A DNA stretch of 64,000 nucleotides from JAKVBK01 sp022447275. GTDB taxonomy: Bacteria; Pseudomonadota; Alphaproteobacteria; Rhodobacterales; Rhodobacteraceae. Positions 8,536-17,796 of this stretch are shown one piece after another; position 1 is the first letter of the stretch, and each line of letters starts with the position of its first letter. The DNA lies in NCBI GenBank assembly GCA_047125605.1, contig CP138932.1, positions 3,472,001 to 3,536,000 on the forward strand. The letters run 5' to 3'. The notes under the pieces are model-generated. The model saw only the letters and a program-made list of their open reading frames with translations. It did no database searches and had not been told where the DNA came from. The translations under genes were made by a program, and so were the position numbers.

Positions 8536-9410
8536 ATGGCAGATTCAGAGCATTGGGCAACGGCCTGGGGGCAGGACCTCAGCGCAGCTTGGGCCCGCGA
8601 ATTGGGCGGGGATGGCAACGGGGACGATGCGTTCGACAATTCCAGCTATGTGCCTGAAGCTGGTGCTCTTTTGGAGCAATGGATCCGCGAGGCGCAAGCG
8701 CTGCGCGACGCGCTTGGGTCCCGTGCGCGGCTTGGGCAGCTCTACGGGATGCACCCGCGCGAGGCCTTCGATCTGTTCCTGCCCGAGGGCGCGCCTGAAG
8801 GCGTGATGGTGTTCGTGCACGGCGGCTATTGGATGCGGTTGGATCGTTCCGTGTGGTCGGGCTTGGCTGCGGGCGCGCTGGAGAGGGGCTGGGCGGTTGT
8901 GATGCCATCGTATCCGCTGGCGCCGGAGGCTCCAATTGCGCGGATCACCGAGGCTATTGGGGCCGCAGTCACGCGGGCTGCCGCTTTGGTGGATGGGCCC
9001 GTGCGGCTCGTGGGACACTCGGCCGGGGGCATTTGGTGTCGCGGATGCTTTGCGATACCGGGCCCCTGCCAGACCATGTGGCCGCGCGCATCGCCAAGGT
9101 TGTGTCGATCAGTGGCTTGCATGATTTGCGGCCCTTCCTCTCTGCGCCGGAGATGAACGCCACGCTGCAACTCACCCAAGAGATGGCCGCTGCAGAAAGC
9201 CCCGCGCTCGCAGCGCCGCGGGCGGGCGTGCCGGTCACAGCCTATGTCGGCGGGCAGGAGCGCCCCGAACTGATCCGGCAATCTGCGCTTTTGGCGCAGG
9301 CATGGCCGCAGTCATGCACGGTGGTTGTCGATGGGCCCTGCAACCATTTCACGGTGATCAATGCGCTGGCAGACCCGGGCAGCCGTCTGCTTGACACGAT
9401 CCTATCGTAG
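8536..9410 (+). pseudogene. Kynurenine formamidase-like alpha/beta hydrolase with a one-base frameshift
   Basis: The reading frame from ATG 8536 gives 165 residues ending in the nucleophile elbow GHSAGG (Ser 162), after HGGYW at 96-100, which forms the oxyanion hole. It then runs out of frame and stops at 9156. The missing C-terminal half (beginning HLVSRM, with CNHFTVINAL carrying the likely catalytic His) continues in another frame from 9030 to 9410. Restoring one base in the G5C run at 9025-9030 would give a normal protein of about 291 residues. Family and position next to kynU point to N-formylkynurenine hydrolysis. Whether the shift is a real mutation, a sequencing error or a translational slip cannot be told here. 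Confidence 0.8.
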
Positions 9411-9577
9411 AGCTGTGCGCGCGCATCCAGACGGGCGCGACCGGTATGGCTATCTGGTGCGGGCGGTGGGTTTCCTGGACGAGCCTGCCTTGGGAGGGCG
9501 CGCTGCGTGCAGCTCATCATAGGCGGCTTGTTGGGCCGCAATGTGCTGGGCTGCGTTCTGCAGCGCGCGGCGTTGTC

Positions 9578-12025
9578 TCAGCCCGGTTTTCCCTGAGGTT
9601 TTCCCCGTGGCTTTGCCCGGGTGGTCGGCGCAGCATTCCAAGGATCTTCGGGCCAGGGGTGTTTGGGATATTGGCCGCGCATGTCCTTGCGCACATCCGC
9701 ATAGCTGCTGCGCCAGAAGCCGGGCAAATCCATCGTGACCTGTACCGGTCTGCGCGCCGGTGAAAGCAGCGTGATCCGCAATGGGCGCTGGTCGGGCCCG
9801 ACGGTGGGGTGGCTGTCCATCCCGAACAGTTCTTGCAGGCGCACCGAGATCGCTGGCGCGCTGCCCTCGTAATCAATCGGCACCTTGCGCCCCAGCGGCG
9901 TTTCGATGGCTGGAGGCAGCAAGGCATCCATCCTCTGCAGGCATGTCCAGCCAATATGGGCTTGCAGAGGCCCTACAAGATCGAGCGCCTTAATATCGGC
10001 AGCAGAGCGTACCGAGCCCAGATAGGGCAGCAACCACTCCTGCAAACTGTCCATCAAGGCGGCATCCGAACAGGGCGCAATGGTGCCCCCGCCACCTTCG
10101 TAGAGCAGGGCGCGGGCCTGCAATCTGCGCGAGGCTTCCCGCCAGGGCAGGCCAAGATCGCGTACCCCTTCCAGCGCGGCTTCGGCCAGCGCTTCGGCAG
10201 GGGCATCGTGCCAGATCCTGTCATCCAGCACCACGTTGCCGAACCGTTCCTGCCTGCGGGCAACCACCTTGCGATCCCGCTTTGACCAGTCCGCCCTGTT
10301 TTCCCAGACGATGGCCTCTCCATGAACCTCCCGAAGTGCCTGTTCGTCTATGGGGGCGGCAAGGCGCATCTTGGCTTCGCGCGGGTCGCCGTCGGTTTCG
10401 AGGGCCACGAGCAGGCGATCCGTGGCCATGGGGTCGGCCTCGGACATGGTGGCGCCTTTGCCCCCGGACAGGGCCCAGCGGGGCGCATCCCCTGGCCGTC
10501 TGAGGCCGACGCGGTCTGGGAAGGCAAGGGCGGCGGCGCGGGCTGGCGTGAACGGCATGTCGCCCTCTGGCGCGCGCGCTGCAAGGCGCTTGGCTTCGGT
10601 GCCGATGCGGCCCAGGGCCGGCCCATGGGCACGCGGGTCACCGCCCCCCTCCAGGGCGCGCAGGCGCAGGTTCACATCAACCGGGACATCGCGCATCGGG
10701 TCTCGGTCAGACAGCAAGGCTGCAAGAGGCGCAGCGGCGGGGCCGCATTTGGCCAGCATATGCGCCAGGCGCGGATGCAGCGGCATGCCTGCCAAAAGCC
10801 GACCATGGGCGGTAATGCCGCCGCGCAGGTCGAGGGCGCCCAGCCCGCGCAGCAAGCTGCGGGCCTCCGCCAGCGCGCCTTCGGGCGGGGCGGTCAGGAA
10901 GGGCAGGCTGTCACTGCCCCATTGCGCCAGTTCCAGCGCCAGCCCCGTCAGATCAGCCGCTTCGATTTCGGCAGGCGGATGGGCGGGCAGGGCGCCTTCT
11001 TCCCCTTTCGTCCAGAGCCGGTAGGCCCGGCCCGGGCCAAGCCGCCCGGCCCGACCAGCCCTTTGCGCAGCCTCTGCCCGGCTGACCCTCTCTGTCACAA
11101 GCCGCGACATGCCAGAGCCCGGATCGAAGCGCGCCCGGCGCGCGCGCCCTGCGTCGACAACGGCTGTAACCCCTTCGATCGTCAGGGACGTCTCTGCAAT
11201 CGCCGTTGCGAGCACGACCTTGCGCCCGGAGGCCGCGAGCGCGATCGCGGCCCGCTGTTCGGCGAAGGGCAGGGCACCGTAGAGCGGTCGAAGTACCGTG
11301 TCCTTGGGCAGATCCCCAAGGGCAGCGGCACAGCGCCGGATCTCGCCCTCGCCCGGCAGAAATACAAGCACCGAACCGTCGGTTTCGGCCAAAGCCTGGC
11401 GCACAAGCGCAGCCGTATCGGCCTCCAGTCGCGCGTCCTTGCGGCGCGGTTTGTCAAGGTGCTGGATGTCCACCGGATGCATGCGCCCTTCGGAGGTCAG
11501 CAGAGGCGCATCGCCGAGCAGGGCAGCCACGGGAGCGGCATCCAGCGTGGCCGACATGACCAGCAAGTTGAGGTCCTCGCGCAGGGCGTCGCGCACCTCC
11601 AGGCACAGCGCCAGCCCCAGATCCGCCACCAGAGCGCGTTCATGGAACTCGTCGAAGATCACGGTGGAGACCCCGTCAAGCTCCGGATCGTTTTGCAGGC
11701 GGCGGGTCAGGATGCCCTCGGTAACCACCTCGATCCGGGTCTGGGCTGAAACTTTCGCTTCGCCCCGAAACCGGTAGCCAACAGTTTGTCCAACAGGCTC
11801 TCCCAGCAGGTCGGCCATCCGCTCTGCCGCGCCCCGGGCGGCCAGCCTGCGGGGTTCGAGCAAAACGAGCCGTCCGGCCTGGGAAAAGCCTGCTTCATGC
11901 AGCGCAAGGGGCACCATCGTTGTTTTGCCCGCACCGGGCGGGGCCTGCAGCACGGCCTTACCCTCCGCGCGGAGCGTCTCGACCAGCGCGGGCAGGATAT
12001 CAGCAATGGGCAGGCGATCTGACAT
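9578..12025 (-). CDS. hrpB: ATP-dependent helicase HrpB
   Basis: An 815-residue DEAH-box superfamily 2 helicase. Walker A PPGAGKTT is at residues 29-36, LLEPRRLAARGAAERM follows, the DEFHER box is near 131, motif III SATL near 165, and QRAGRAGR-type motif VI near 320. The HrpB-specific C-terminal domain follows to the end. The start is ATG 12025; an earlier in-frame start at 12085 adds 20 atypical residues. HrpB has no essential role in most bacteria and its RNA target is poorly known. The gene follows the glycerate kinase gene by 66 bases on the same strand. Confidence 0.95.
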   Translation of the reverse strand: MSDRLPIADILPALVETLRAEGKAVLQAPPGAGKTTMVPLALHEAGFSQAGRLVLLEPRRLAARGAAERMADLLGEPVGQTVGYRFRGEAKVSAQTRIEVVTEGILTRRLQNDPELDGVSTVIFDEFHERALVADLGLALCLEVRDALREDLNLLVMSATLDAAPVAALLGDAPLLTSEGRMHPVDIQHLDKPRRKDARLEADTAALVRQALAETDGSVLVFLPGEGEIRRCAAALGDLPKDTVLRPLYGALPFAEQRAAIALAASGRKVVLATAIAETSLTIEGVTAVVDAGRARRARFDPGSGMSRLVTERVSRAEAAQRAGRAGRLGPGRAYRLWTKGEEGALPAHPPAEIEAADLTGLALELAQWGSDSLPFLTAPPEGALAEARSLLRGLGALDLRGGITAHGRLLAGMPLHPRLAHMLAKCGPAAAPLAALLSDRDPMRDVPVDVNLRLRALEGGGDPRAHGPALGRIGTEAKRLAARAPEGDMPFTPARAAALAFPDRVGLRRPGDAPRWALSGGKGATMSEADPMATDRLLVALETDGDPREAKMRLAAPIDEQALREVHGEAIVWENRADWSKRDRKVVARRQERFGNVVLDDRIWHDAPAEALAEAALEGVRDLGLPWREASRRLQARALLYEGGGGTIAPCSDAALMDSLQEWLLPYLGSVRSAADIKALDLVGPLQAHIGWTCLQRMDALLPPAIETPLGRKVPIDYEGSAPAISVRLQELFGMDSHPTVGPDQRPLRITLLSPARRPVQVTMDLPGFWRSSYADVRKDMRGQYPKHPWPEDPWNAAPTTRAKPRGKPQGKPG

Positions 12026-12091
12026 GGGTGTTTGGATGGCCCCACGCGCGGCGCGGGTCAAGCAGAAGGGGCGGGCTGCGCCCAAGCGGGG

Positions 12092-13381
12092 CTAGCTTGG
12101 AGGCAGGATCAAAAAGGCCCGAAAGTCATTCACATTGGTCAGGGTTGGCCCGGTGACCACCTGATTGCCGGTCTGTGCGAAAAACCCGTGGGCGTCATTG
12201 TCTGTCAGGGCGGCTGTCATGTCGCGACCGGCTTTGGCCGCGCGCTGAGGCATGTCCGGACCAATTACGGCGCCTGCCACCTCTGCAGCGCCATCGACGC
12301 CGTCTGTGTCACAGGCAAGCGCATGGATGCCGGGATGGCCGTTGAGGGTGACGGCGGCGGCCAGCATCGCCTCCGCATTTGGCCCGCCCGTGCCTTCACC
12401 GGTGCGCGTGACCGTGACCTCGCCGCCAGACAGCAACAGCACGGGCCTGTCGCTGGGCGCCAAGCCGTTTTGGATCGTCATGGCGTGTTGGGCGTGTTCG
12501 GCGCCGAGATCGCGGGCTTCGCCTTCGAGCGCATCGCCGAGTACGCGGATGTCGCAACAGGCCTCTGCCGCCTTGGCTGCAGCTGCCAGCGACTGGGACG
12601 GGGCCGCGGTAATCACGTTGGTTGTGCGCGACAGGCGGGGATCATCCAGTGCCACCGGATCGCCCCCGCTTTCCAGAAACGCCTGAATAGAAGATGGCGG
12701 CACCACATTCCATTCCGCGAGTTTGTCCAAGGCATCTGCAGCACTGCCCGCATGGCCCACCGTCGGGCCCGAGGCGATATCGCCGGGCGCATCGCCGGGC
12801 ACGTCGGAAATCATCAAAGACAACAGTGTGGCCGGCCAGCTTGCTGCTGCAAGACGCCCGCCTTTGACGGCCGAGATTTCCTTGCGGATGCCATTCATCA
12901 CGCCGATCGGGGCCCCCGAGGCCAAAAGCGCCTCTGTCAGGGCCTGTTTCTCAGAAAGCGTGATGCCTTCAGCCGGTGCGCAAAGCAGGGCAGAGCCCCC
13001 GCCAGAGATCAAGGACAGGACGAAATCGCCCTCCTCAACGCTGTCGAGCAGGCGCAGCAGGCGCCGTGTCGCGGCAACGCCCGCAGCATCAGGGACGGGG
13101 TGCGCGGCCTCGACGATCTCTATGCCCTTGCAAGGGCGGCCATAGCCATAGCGCGTGATCACCAGCCCCTCGCAAGGCCCCCAATGCGCCTCGACCGCCT
13201 CGGCCATGCGCGCCGAGGCCTTGCCTGCGCCAATAACCAGCACACGCCCGTCTGGCTTGCGGGGTGGCAGAGCGGCAGGCACGCCGATCATTGGGTCTGC
13301 CGCAGCCACTGCCCGATCGAACAATGCCCGCAGAAAGGCCTCCGGGTTTGCGCCCGGATGCGCAAGCGGCTCAGCTGTCAT
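12092..13381 (-). CDS. Glycerate 2-kinase (DUF4147/MOFRL family)
   Basis: A 429-residue protein with the N-terminal DUF4147 Rossmann-like domain (GRVLVIGAGKASARMAEAVE near 50-70, SGGGSALL near 135) and the C-terminal MOFRL domain (LLSGGEVTVT, then CDTDGVDGAAEVAGA). These are type II glycerate kinases, producing 2-phosphoglycerate; older annotation calls them hydroxypyruvate reductase (TtuD). ATG 13381 was chosen; it overlaps the end of the DUF2237 gene by 11 bases. A link with glycolate/glyoxylate metabolism (glcDEF elsewhere in the window) is biochemically sensible but not shown. Confidence 0.9.
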   Translation of the reverse strand: MTAEPLAHPGANPEAFLRALFDRAVAAADPMIGVPAALPPRKPDGRVLVIGAGKASARMAEAVEAHWGPCEGLVITRYGYGRPCKGIEIVEAAHPVPDAAGVAATRRLLRLLDSVEEGDFVLSLISGGGSALLCAPAEGITLSEKQALTEALLASGAPIGVMNGIRKEISAVKGGRLAAASWPATLLSLMISDVPGDAPGDIASGPTVGHAGSAADALDKLAEWNVVPPSSIQAFLESGGDPVALDDPRLSRTTNVITAAPSQSLAAAAKAAEACCDIRVLGDALEGEARDLGAEHAQHAMTIQNGLAPSDRPVLLLSGGEVTVTRTGEGTGGPNAEAMLAAAVTLNGHPGIHALACDTDGVDGAAEVAGAVIGPDMPQRAAKAGRDMTAALTDNDAHGFFAQTGNQVVTGPTLTNVNDFRAFLILPPS

Positions 13382-13754
13382 CCGGGGTTTCCGCATAAAG
13401 TTCGAGGACTTCGAGCGGCACCACTTCGAGAGCGCCTTGATGGGTGGCGCTCAATGTGACGCGCGGAGCGACACCTTCGTCATGGGCTTGCAGGAACCGG
13501 TTGGCGCAAAGGCACCAGCGATCGCCCGGCTTAAGTCCCGGAAAGCGGTATTCCGGGCGCGGCGTCGACAGATCATTGCCAAGGTATTTGGAGTAGGCGA
13601 GGAACTCTGCCGTCATCACCGCGCAGACCGTATGACTGCCATGATCCGCCGCGCAGGTGTCACAGGCCCCATTGCGATAAAACCCTGTCACCGGGTCCAC
13701 GGAGCAGGGGGCCAGTGGCTGGCCCAGAACATTGATCGACGGGTAAGGGTCCAT
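13371..13754 (-). CDS. DUF2237 family protein
   Basis: A 127-residue protein of the conserved DUF2237 family. Characteristic blocks are NVLGQPLAPCS near residue 8, TGFYRNGACDT, HTVCAVMTAEFLAYSKYLGNDLSTP in the middle, FPGLKPGDRWCLCANR and the ATHQGAL stretch near 104. Several conserved Cys and His suggest metal binding, but no function is established. Its end overlaps the glycerate kinase start by 11 bases, so the two are probably cotranscribed. Confidence 0.9.
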   Translation of the reverse strand: MDPYPSINVLGQPLAPCSVDPVTGFYRNGACDTCAADHGSHTVCAVMTAEFLAYSKYLGNDLSTPRPEYRFPGLKPGDRWCLCANRFLQAHDEGVAPRVTLSATHQGALEVVPLEVLELYAETPDDS

Positions 13755-13849
13755 GGTGCTCTCTCATCCGGGGTAGGGTTGTTCATCTTTGTTGGCGAAC
13801 AGTAATCGCCTGTTTGAAAGTGTCCAGATATCTCTGGGTTTGGGCCGCG

Positions 13850-14902
13850 TCAAAGCGCTGTCGGGCCGGTCCATTCCAACCACTGGCCGTGAAAGTCGAC
13901 GCGGCCGAGAGGCGTGGTTTTTCCGCTCGGCCACAGCGTCAGGCCGAGGGCGGCGCCGCGCCCTGAGTCCCATTCCATCGAAATCCGCGCCAGTGGGCTG
14001 TCAGACGTGGCAGCTGTGCCTGCCTGTGCCAAGGTTTGCGCGCCGCGCGCTTGGGCCTCTGGCGGAAAATACTGCCAGGCGACCGTGTGAAAGACGACGC
14101 GGGTTCGACCCGGGGTGGGTTCAAGAAGGCCGGGCAAAGCTGCGATGGCATCTGCACGCTTGAGCCGCGCGGAACAGCGCTGCGCCAGCGCGATCGCGGC
14201 CTGTGTGCGCGCCATCCTGTCCGGCTGATCAGGCCAGAGATAGGCGCGCAGGCGCAGCGCATCTTCTGGCTGGGCAGGGTCGAGCGGGTTGAGATCAACG
14301 CCCGTGCGGCTGGCAATGCTGAGCGTTGCGGCGGGCGGGCAGGGCCCTGACCATTCGGGCGTCAACTGCACAGCGCTGTCTGCGGGCCCATAGGATGTCT
14401 GGCCCGCTTGCACCCGGAACTGATCGCAGCGCAGGTTCAAACCGCCCGAGCAGCCAAGCTCGATCAGATCGATCGGGTGCTCCGTTGCAGCAGCCAGCAG
14501 ATGCAGCACCGGGACAAGAGCCGCCGCGCGGCGGACCTCGTTGGTTTGGGGCGCTGTGTCGAGCCAACGGTTCAGAAAGGCACTGTGCGTCTCCAGCGCG
14601 GTTTGGACCGCGCCCCACAGGGCATCATCCGTAGGTGCGTGGGGCGGGTATTGCGCTGCCAGATCGGGGGCGTTGCCCGACAGAACAAGGGCGTGCAGCG
14701 CCCCTGCAAGGCGCAACGGGACGGAGGCCGCCTCGGGCCCCACGGGGCCGGGCCAGTTCAGCACCCGATCTGCCACCACCGTGCCCGGGGCCAACCGGGC
14801 TTGTAGCATCTGCATCAAGCGCACCATGAACGGCGAGCCGAGCGCGTCGCAGGCCTGTGCCTGCTGGGCGAAGGCCGCGCGGGTCTCAGCGAAACTTGTC
14901 AA
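13850..14902 (-). CDS. DUF2332 family protein
   Basis: A protein of 350 residues if begun at TTG 14902. It has the DUF2332 pattern: an early LGSPFMVRLMQML segment, HAPTDDALW, LIELGCSGGLNLRCDQF in the middle, and VVFHTVAWQYFPP in the C-terminal half. The GCSGGLN block resembles an SAM-binding loop, but activity is unproven. The frame is open to 15121, yet the upstream part is Arg/Pro-rich shadow of the pth gene, so I chose TTG 14902, which makes a 17-base overlap with the pth stop. No good ribosome binding site is visible at that start. Confidence 0.8.
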   Translation of the reverse strand: MTSFAETRAAFAQQAQACDALGSPFMVRLMQMLQARLAPGTVVADRVLNWPGPVGPEAASVPLRLAGALHALVLSGNAPDLAAQYPPHAPTDDALWGAVQTALETHSAFLNRWLDTAPQTNEVRRAAALVPVLHLLAAATEHPIDLIELGCSGGLNLRCDQFRVQAGQTSYGPADSAVQLTPEWSGPCPPAATLSIASRTGVDLNPLDPAQPEDALRLRAYLWPDQPDRMARTQAAIALAQRCSARLKRADAIAALPGLLEPTPGRTRVVFHTVAWQYFPPEAQARGAQTLAQAGTAATSDSPLARISMEWDSGRGAALGLTLWPSGKTTPLGRVDFHGQWLEWTGPTAL

Positions 14903-15617
14903 TGAGGCGCTGCAGGGCAGATGGGGCTGATGTGTCTTCCGGCGCAGAGGGCGCCTTCGGCGCGGCGCTTTTCTGCGCGGGTGTCGCGGACTCTGCCTTG
15001 GCGTTGGGTGTGGTTTTCGGCTTTCCCTGCGCTCCGCCGCTTGACCGCGGGGGGGCGACCCGCAGGGAGACCGCATTGAGGAATTTCGGCGCATCCCCGG
15101 CGGCCAACGCCCCGGCCCCATCGGAAATCCCGCGCATCAGGTCATCCAGCCATTCCGCATCGGCCTTTGGGAAATCGCGCAGCACATAGCCCGAAACAGC
15201 ATCCTTGTGGCCGGGATGGCCGATGCCCAAACGCACGCGCCGGTAATCCGGCCCCATATGGGCATGGATCGAGCGCAGGCCATTATGGCCGGCGTGGCCG
15301 CCGCCATCCTTCACGCGGATCTTGCGCGGGGCGAGGTCCAATTCGTCGTGAAACACAACGATATCCTGCGGGGTGATCTTGTAGAACTTGGCCGCCTCAC
15401 GCACAGCGCGGCCGGACTCGTTCATAAAGGTTTCAGGCTTTAGGAGCAGCGTCTTGTGCCCGTTCAGCACGCCCTCGGTAATCGCGCCCTGAAACTTGCC
15501 GCGCCAAGGCGCAAAGCCATGGTCTTCGGCGATCCGGTCAAGGGCCATGAAGCCGATATTGTGGCGGTTTCCCGCATATTTGGGGCCGGGATTTCCCAGA
15601 CCGACAAAGAGTTTCAT
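14886..15617 (-). CDS. pth: Peptidyl-tRNA hydrolase
   Basis: A 243-residue enzyme that recycles peptidyl-tRNA. GLGNPGPKYAGNRHNIGF gives the catalytic His at 19 and the Asn at 9; FHDELDLAPRK near 90 provides the active-site Asp; GGGHAGHNGLRS follows. The catalytic domain ends near residue 185. A tail of about 55 residues rich in Ala, Pro, Ser and Lys follows, longer than in E. coli Pth (194 residues) but common in this order. It lies downstream of rplY on the same strand, separated by a terminator. Confidence 0.96.
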   Translation of the reverse strand: MKLFVGLGNPGPKYAGNRHNIGFMALDRIAEDHGFAPWRGKFQGAITEGVLNGHKTLLLKPETFMNESGRAVREAAKFYKITPQDIVVFHDELDLAPRKIRVKDGGGHAGHNGLRSIHAHMGPDYRRVRLGIGHPGHKDAVSGYVLRDFPKADAEWLDDLMRGISDGAGALAAGDAPKFLNAVSLRVAPPRSSGGAQGKPKTTPNAKAESATPAQKSAAPKAPSAPEDTSAPSALQRLIDKFR

Positions 15618-15707
15618 ATGCCCGCCCTACGGTGTGGTTCGCGCGGCAGCATACCGCGCTGGCGCCCGTGGTCCAGCCAGCTGGCCGGACCGGGGCGATT
15701 GGAATGC

Positions 15708-15742
15708 AAAAAGGGCGCCGCCCGCGCTGGACGACGCCCTTT
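15708..15742 (-). terminator. Rho-independent terminator after rplY
   Basis: On the minus strand the RNA reads AAAGGGCG, a 17-base loop, CGCCCTTT, then more U. The stem is 8 bp and the U run is five long. It lies 21 bases beyond the rplY stop. Confidence 0.85.
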
Positions 15743-15762
15743 CAGATACAAGATGCGCGAGA

Positions 15763-16392
15763 TCAGGCCTCTTCGGCTTCCTCTTCTGCGCTGTCTTCCT
15801 CGGCGTTTTCAGCAGCAGCCAGACCGGAGGGCGCCGTGATGTTTGCAATCACGAAGTCGCGGTCGATGGTGGGCTTGGCGCCTTTGGGCAGGTCCACGTT
15901 GGAAATCGTGGCCACGTCGCCGATCGCCATGCCGGAGATATCCAGCGTGATCTTCTCGGGGATGTCACCCGCGGTTACGACGAGTTCCACTTCTGGACGC
16001 ACAACCGTCAGAACGCCGCCGCGCTTGATGCCAGCCGATTCTTCCTCGCCAACGAACTCGACGGGGATGAACAGGTTGACCTTCGAGGTGCGGCGCAGGC
16101 GCATGAAGTCCACGTGGGTCGGCAGGTCTTTGACGACGTCACGCTGAACGCCGCGGCAGATCACGCGCACATCTTCCTGACCTTCGACCTTCAGGTTGAA
16201 GAGCGTCGACAGGAAGCGACCGGCCTTCAGGCGTTTGAGCAGCGCGTTGAAGGGGATGTTGATCGGAAGCGGATCGGAACCGCCCCCGTAAACGATGCCG
16301 GGCACAAGCCCGTCGCGGCGCGCTTGACGGGCGGCCCCCTTGCCTGTCCCCGTCCGTGCCGTGGCGATAAGATCCGGGATCTCTCCAGCCAT
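15763..16392 (-). CDS. rplY: 50S ribosomal protein L25/general stress protein Ctc
   Basis: A 209-residue L25 of the long (Ctc/TL5) type. The N-terminal 5S rRNA-binding beta barrel (ATARTGTGKGAARQARRDGL near 10-30, VPGIVYGG near 30) is followed by the TL5 C-terminal domain, and it ends in a Glu/Ala acidic tail (AENAEEDSAEEEAEEA). Long Ctc forms of about 200 residues are normal in alphaproteobacteria. A clear AGGAG ribosome binding site precedes ATG 16392. It is followed by its own terminator and then pth. Confidence 0.96.
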   Translation of the reverse strand: MAGEIPDLIATARTGTGKGAARQARRDGLVPGIVYGGGSDPLPINIPFNALLKRLKAGRFLSTLFNLKVEGQEDVRVICRGVQRDVVKDLPTHVDFMRLRRTSKVNLFIPVEFVGEEESAGIKRGGVLTVVRPEVELVVTAGDIPEKITLDISGMAIGDVATISNVDLPKGAKPTIDRDFVIANITAPSGLAAAENAEEDSAEEEAEEA

Positions 16393-16558
16393 GGTAATTC
16401 TCCTTGATATTATGGGCCGCCTCCAAGGGTGTCGGCCCGGGTGAAGCCGTGCCTATAGGGGCCTTGAGCGGTTTTGGAAAGGGGGAATCTGCCCGCAAAG
16501 CCTGTAAAACCGAGATTGTTGGCTTGCGGCGCTCCGCCCGGCATGCGACCTCGTGCCT

Positions 16559-17731
16559 ATGCGATTGCTCAATGCCCTGTTTCTGGCCCGATTGCCAGCC
16601 TTTGGACTTGCCCTTTTGGGGCTGGTCTGGGGGGCGTTTTCTGTGCAGGTGCCAGCACTGATGGCGGCGCTGGATGTGGGCGAAGGTGTGTTTGGTCTGT
16701 TGCTGATGTGTTCGGCACCCGGGCTTGTGGCGGCCATGTGGTTGGCGCCGCTGGTGGACCGACATCTGGGCGCCGCGGCGCGCCCGATCTCTCTGGCGAC
16801 CCTTGGTCTGGCGCTTGCCAGTGTGGGGCTGGCAACCAACCCGGTGACATTCGGCTGTGCCATGCTGTTTATGGGCGCCGCGTCCGGGCTGTGGGATGTG
16901 CTGTGCAACGCCGATGCAAGCGAGTTGGAAAGCGCCCATGACCAGCCCTTGATGAATGCGGTGCATGGGGCCTATTCCGCGTTCTATGCGGTCATGGCCC
17001 TCACCGCCGGGCTGGTAAGGGCTGCCGGCGTGGCGCCGTCGCCGATCTTCACGGCAACCGGTGTGCTGCTATGTATCGGCACTGTGATCTGGATGCGCGC
17101 GCCGTCCAACAAGCTGCGCAAGACTGCTGCGAAAGCTCAGGAGGGGCCCGGGCTGCACTGGTTGCCCCGCGGTGCCGTTGCCTTTTGCGGATTGATCGTC
17201 TGCGCGGCCTTCATGTCGGAGGCTGCCGTCGAAAGCTGGTCAGCGCTTTATCTGGAGCAAAGTCTGGGCACAGGTGCCGCTGGCAGTGCGCTGGGACCCG
17301 CGCTGCTGGGGCTGACCATGGCGGTCGGCCGGTTCTCGGGCCAGGTGGTGATCGCCTCGCTGGGCGAACGGCGCGTTCTGTGGGCGGGCGCAGGCTTGGC
17401 GATTGCTGGCACCGTGCTGGCATCCGCGGCGCCGACTGTCATGGTGGCCTATCTCGGCTTTGCCGTTTTCGGTCTGGGCGTGTCAGTGGTGGGCCCGATC
17501 GGGATTGCCATGGCGGGGCGTCTCGTGCTGCCCTCTCAGCGCACGGGCGCTGTTGGTCAGGCGGCTGCGCTGGGCTTTGCGGGCTTCTTCGTGGCTCCGA
17601 TCCTGATGGGCGGGCTGGCCGAGCAGTTCGGCCTGAGCGTGGCCTTTGCATCACTGGTGCTGTGGCTGGCAGTTGTGCCGCTGTTTGACACGCTGGCCCA
17701 GCGCCGGCTGCGGGAACCCGCGCAAGGCTAA
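16559..17731 (+). CDS. MFS transporter (YbjJ-like)
   Basis: A 390-residue major facilitator with about twelve hydrophobic segments, of the YbjJ-like subgroup (FLARLPAFGLALLGLVWGAF at the N terminus, then VPALMAALDVGEGVFGLLLM). Loop 2-3 carries APLVDRHLG, a weak version of the MFS motif A. ATG 16559 was preferred over GTG 16553 two codons upstream. It is a lone plus-strand gene convergent with lldD. Substrate unknown. Confidence 0.85.
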   Translation: MRLLNALFLARLPAFGLALLGLVWGAFSVQVPALMAALDVGEGVFGLLLMCSAPGLVAAMWLAPLVDRHLGAAARPISLATLGLALASVGLATNPVTFGCAMLFMGAASGLWDVLCNADASELESAHDQPLMNAVHGAYSAFYAVMALTAGLVRAAGVAPSPIFTATGVLLCIGTVIWMRAPSNKLRKTAAKAQEGPGLHWLPRGAVAFCGLIVCAAFMSEAAVESWSALYLEQSLGTGAAGSALGPALLGLTMAVGRFSGQVVIASLGERRVLWAGAGLAIAGTVLASAAPTVMVAYLGFAVFGLGVSVVGPIGIAMAGRLVLPSQRTGAVGQAAALGFAGFFVAPILMGGLAEQFGLSVAFASLVLWLAVVPLFDTLAQRRLREPAQG

Positions 17732-17796
17732 GCTACACACGCCCGCGCAGGGCTCTGCCCCCGCTGCGATCTGCGCGGCTTAGGCTTGATTCTGTT

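Noticed and set aside
10322..11749. Open frame of 475 codons on the plus strand
   Set aside because: Antisense to hrpB; low-complexity, Arg/Gly/Gln-rich and without family motifs, while hrpB shows all helicase motifs.
12032..13459. Open frame of 475 codons on the plus strand
   Set aside because: Antisense to the glycerate kinase, with the same shadow composition.
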